64,000 nucleotides of DNA from an uncultured beta proteobacterium (GTDB lineage Bacteria; Pseudomonadota; Gammaproteobacteria; Burkholderiales; SG8-41). The translations under genes and the position numbers were made by a program. The stretch's first letter is position 1, and each line of letters opens with the position of its first letter. The DNA lies in contig CAIZLW010000200.1 in the NCBI GenBank assembly GCA_903933915.1, positions 1-64,000 of the forward strand. Direction: 5' to 3'. A model generated the notes under the pieces. It saw nothing but the letters and a program-made list of their open reading frames with translations, made no database searches and was not told where the DNA came from. Shown in pieces: positions 62,748 to 64,000 of this stretch.

Positions 62748-64000
62748 TCATTGCCGCAGGCGGCCGGTCAGATCCACTGTGCGGGCGACTTCGGCAATGC
62801 TGGTAATGCCATCAAGTGCGCGGGTGACGCCTTCTTCGGCCAGTGAGCGGAAACCTTTCGAAACAGCTTCAGCGCGCAGTTCTTTTGCCGTGGCACGGCG
62901 GGCAACCAGTTCATCGATGTCGCCGTCCATCACCAGCAGTTCCATGATCGGCGTGCGGCCGCGATAACCCTTGTTGCCGCAGCTTTTGCAGCCGACTGGT
63001 CGGTAGAGGAACGACACCGAGTCAGCGGCTGCGCCGAGCAGCAGGCGCTCTTCCTGCGAAGGCGCGTAAGCCTCCTTGCAATGGGAGCACAATATGCGCA
63101 CCAAGCGCTGGGCGATGATGCCGATGATATTGCCGGCCATGATGTCAGGCTGGATGCCGATGTCGAGCAGGCGCGGAAATGCGCCGAGTGCGGAGTTGGT
63201 ATGTAGCGTGGTGAATACCTGGTGGCCGGTCATCGCGGCGCGGAACGCCATCTCCGCCGTTTCCTTGTCCCGCACCTCGCCGACCAGGATGATGTCCGGG
63301 TCCTGGCGCATGATCGAGCGAATGCCGTTGGCGAAGTCCATGCGCGCCACATCGTTGACCGAAGTCTGGCGCATCAGCGTCAGCGGGTATTCGACCGGGT
63401 CTTCGAGCGTCATGATGTTGACGGTCTCGTCATTGACCTGGGCGAGCAGTGAATACAATGTGGTGGTCTTGCCGCTGCCGGTCGGCCCGGTCACCACCAG
63501 AATGCCTTCGGGGCGCGCCAGCATGACGTCGAGCTTGTTCATGGTCTCTTTCGACAGGTTCATGCGGTCGAGATTGACGATGGACTTTTCGCGGTCGAGC
63601 ACGCGCAGCACGATATTTTCGCCGTAGATCGTAGGCTGGGTCGAAACACGGAAATCCACAGGCCGGCCGTTCAGCGTCAGCGACATCCGGCCGTCCTGCG
63701 GTGCGCGCGTCTCGGCGATGTTCATTTCGCTGACGACTTTGAGGCGCACCGTGATACCGGGCATGTAGGTCTTGTGCAGGCTGCGCACGGTTTCCAGCAC
63801 GCCGTCGATACGGTAGCGGATGCGCAGGAATGCGTATTCAGGTTCGAAATGGATGTCGGACGCGCCGCGTTTGACGGCGTCGACCAGGATCGCATTGACC
63901 AGCCGCACCATCGGCTGCGTGTACTCGTCACCGCCGGCCTGCAGGCTGTCGTAATCAATCTCGCCGGTTTCGATCTCGGTCAGGATGCCGTCGACCGAGA
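62748..64000 (-). CDS. GspE/PilB-family assembly ATPase (MshE-like), partial
   Basis: The frame runs off the right end of the window; 417 C-terminal codons are visible. It has the second N-terminal domain (ASDIHFEPEYAFLRIRYRIDG), Walker A GPTGSGKTTTLYSLL, the Asp box, Walker B LVGEVRDKETAEMA, a His box and a tetra-cysteine zinc site (CSHC ... CKSC). It powers pilin polymerisation. It begins the visible assembly operon and lies 28 nt before the GspF-like gene. Confidence 0.95.
   Translation of the reverse strand, partial: SVDGILTEIETGEIDYDSLQAGGDEYTQPMVRLVNAILVDAVKRGASDIHFEPEYAFLRIRYRIDGVLETVRSLHKTYMPGITVRLKVVSEMNIAETRAPQDGRMSLTLNGRPVDFRVSTQPTIYGENIVLRVLDREKSIVNLDRMNLSKETMNKLDVMLARPEGILVVTGPTGSGKTTTLYSLLAQVNDETVNIMTLEDPVEYPLTLMRQTSVNDVARMDFANGIRSIMRQDPDIILVGEVRDKETAEMAFRAAMTGHQVFTTLHTNSALGAFPRLLDIGIQPDIMAGNIIGIIAQRLVRILCSHCKEAYAPSQEERLLLGAAADSVSFLYRPVGCKSCGNKGYRGRTPIMELLVMDGDIDELVARRATAKELRAEAVSKGFRSLAEEGVTRALDGITSIAEVARTVDLTGRLRQ

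Noticed and set aside
1-64000. CRISPR arrays, prophage or integrative elements
   Set aside because: No direct-repeat/spacer series, integrase or phage structural gene was seen; only the IS fragment at the left edge.

Overview
The window is about 64 kb of GC-rich DNA with dense, mostly short-gapped genes, and it reads as the chromosome of a betaproteobacterium. The evidence is the gene set and order: kdsD-kdsC-lptC-lptA-lptB-rpoN-hpf-ptsN-hprK-rapZ, two Bug/TctC-type periplasmic binding proteins, a GlrK/lipoprotein/GlrR locus, and several class III CoA-transferases. Genus is not resolvable from sequence alone. Most genes are ordinary housekeeping or catabolic genes.

Layout. 1-15.7 kb is an accessory, mainly catabolic region. 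It holds an IS3-family fragment that has removed the start of an aminotransferase gene, metC, a three-subunit molybdenum hydroxylase followed by a CoA-transferase and a VOC protein, a RHH/ParE-type toxin-antitoxin pair between two damaged zinc-ribbon genes, a C-C hydrolase-like gene with a Bug protein, and an enoyl-CoA hydratase/CoA-transferase/epimerase/Ldh2 cluster. 15.8-23.5 kb is regulatory and envelope-related: mlaC, the glrK-qseG-glrR two-component locus, a glycine-zipper gene behind a sigma-54 promoter with GlrR-like boxes, a decayed response regulator and a REC-PAS-GGDEF-EAL protein. 23.5-36 kb is housekeeping: spoT-rpoZ-gmk-yicC diverging from rph-rdgB-hemW, then a second Bug gene, trmB, thiG, thiS and a Pat-type acetyltransferase.

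36-39.9 kb encodes a predicted respiratory complex of two genes: a small membrane protein with two H-x13-H pairs (diheme b-type) and a single polypeptide that fuses a four-cluster ferredoxin subunit to a molybdopterin catalytic subunit. A tRNA-Gly(CCC) and mutY follow. 41.2-49.4 kb, all on the minus strand, is the conserved Kdo/LPS-transport, sigma-54 and PTS-Ntr block. 49.5-51.5 kb is a KefB/C-type antiporter.

51.6-64 kb is devoted to type IV pilus-like (MSHA-like) assembly on the minus strand: GspE-type ATPase (cut by the window end), GspF-type platform protein, GspL/PilM-PilN-like, PilO/GspM-like, a periplasmic PilP/MshK-like protein, a 651-residue prepilin-like protein without Glu5, and a prepilin. 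Next to it lie an HDxKN-type membrane histidine kinase, an ABC-2 permease without an ATPase, a helical-repeat protein, and a separate prepilin gene with its own sigma-54 promoter.

The best candidates for something new are the fused Fe-S/molybdopterin enzyme with its diheme anchor, the GlrR-box/sigma-54 arrangement in front of the glycine-zipper gene, the kinase/ABC-2/prepilin neighbourhood, and a perfect 13-bp hairpin that hides a Shine-Dalgarno sequence. All functional statements are from reading motifs; no database search was run.
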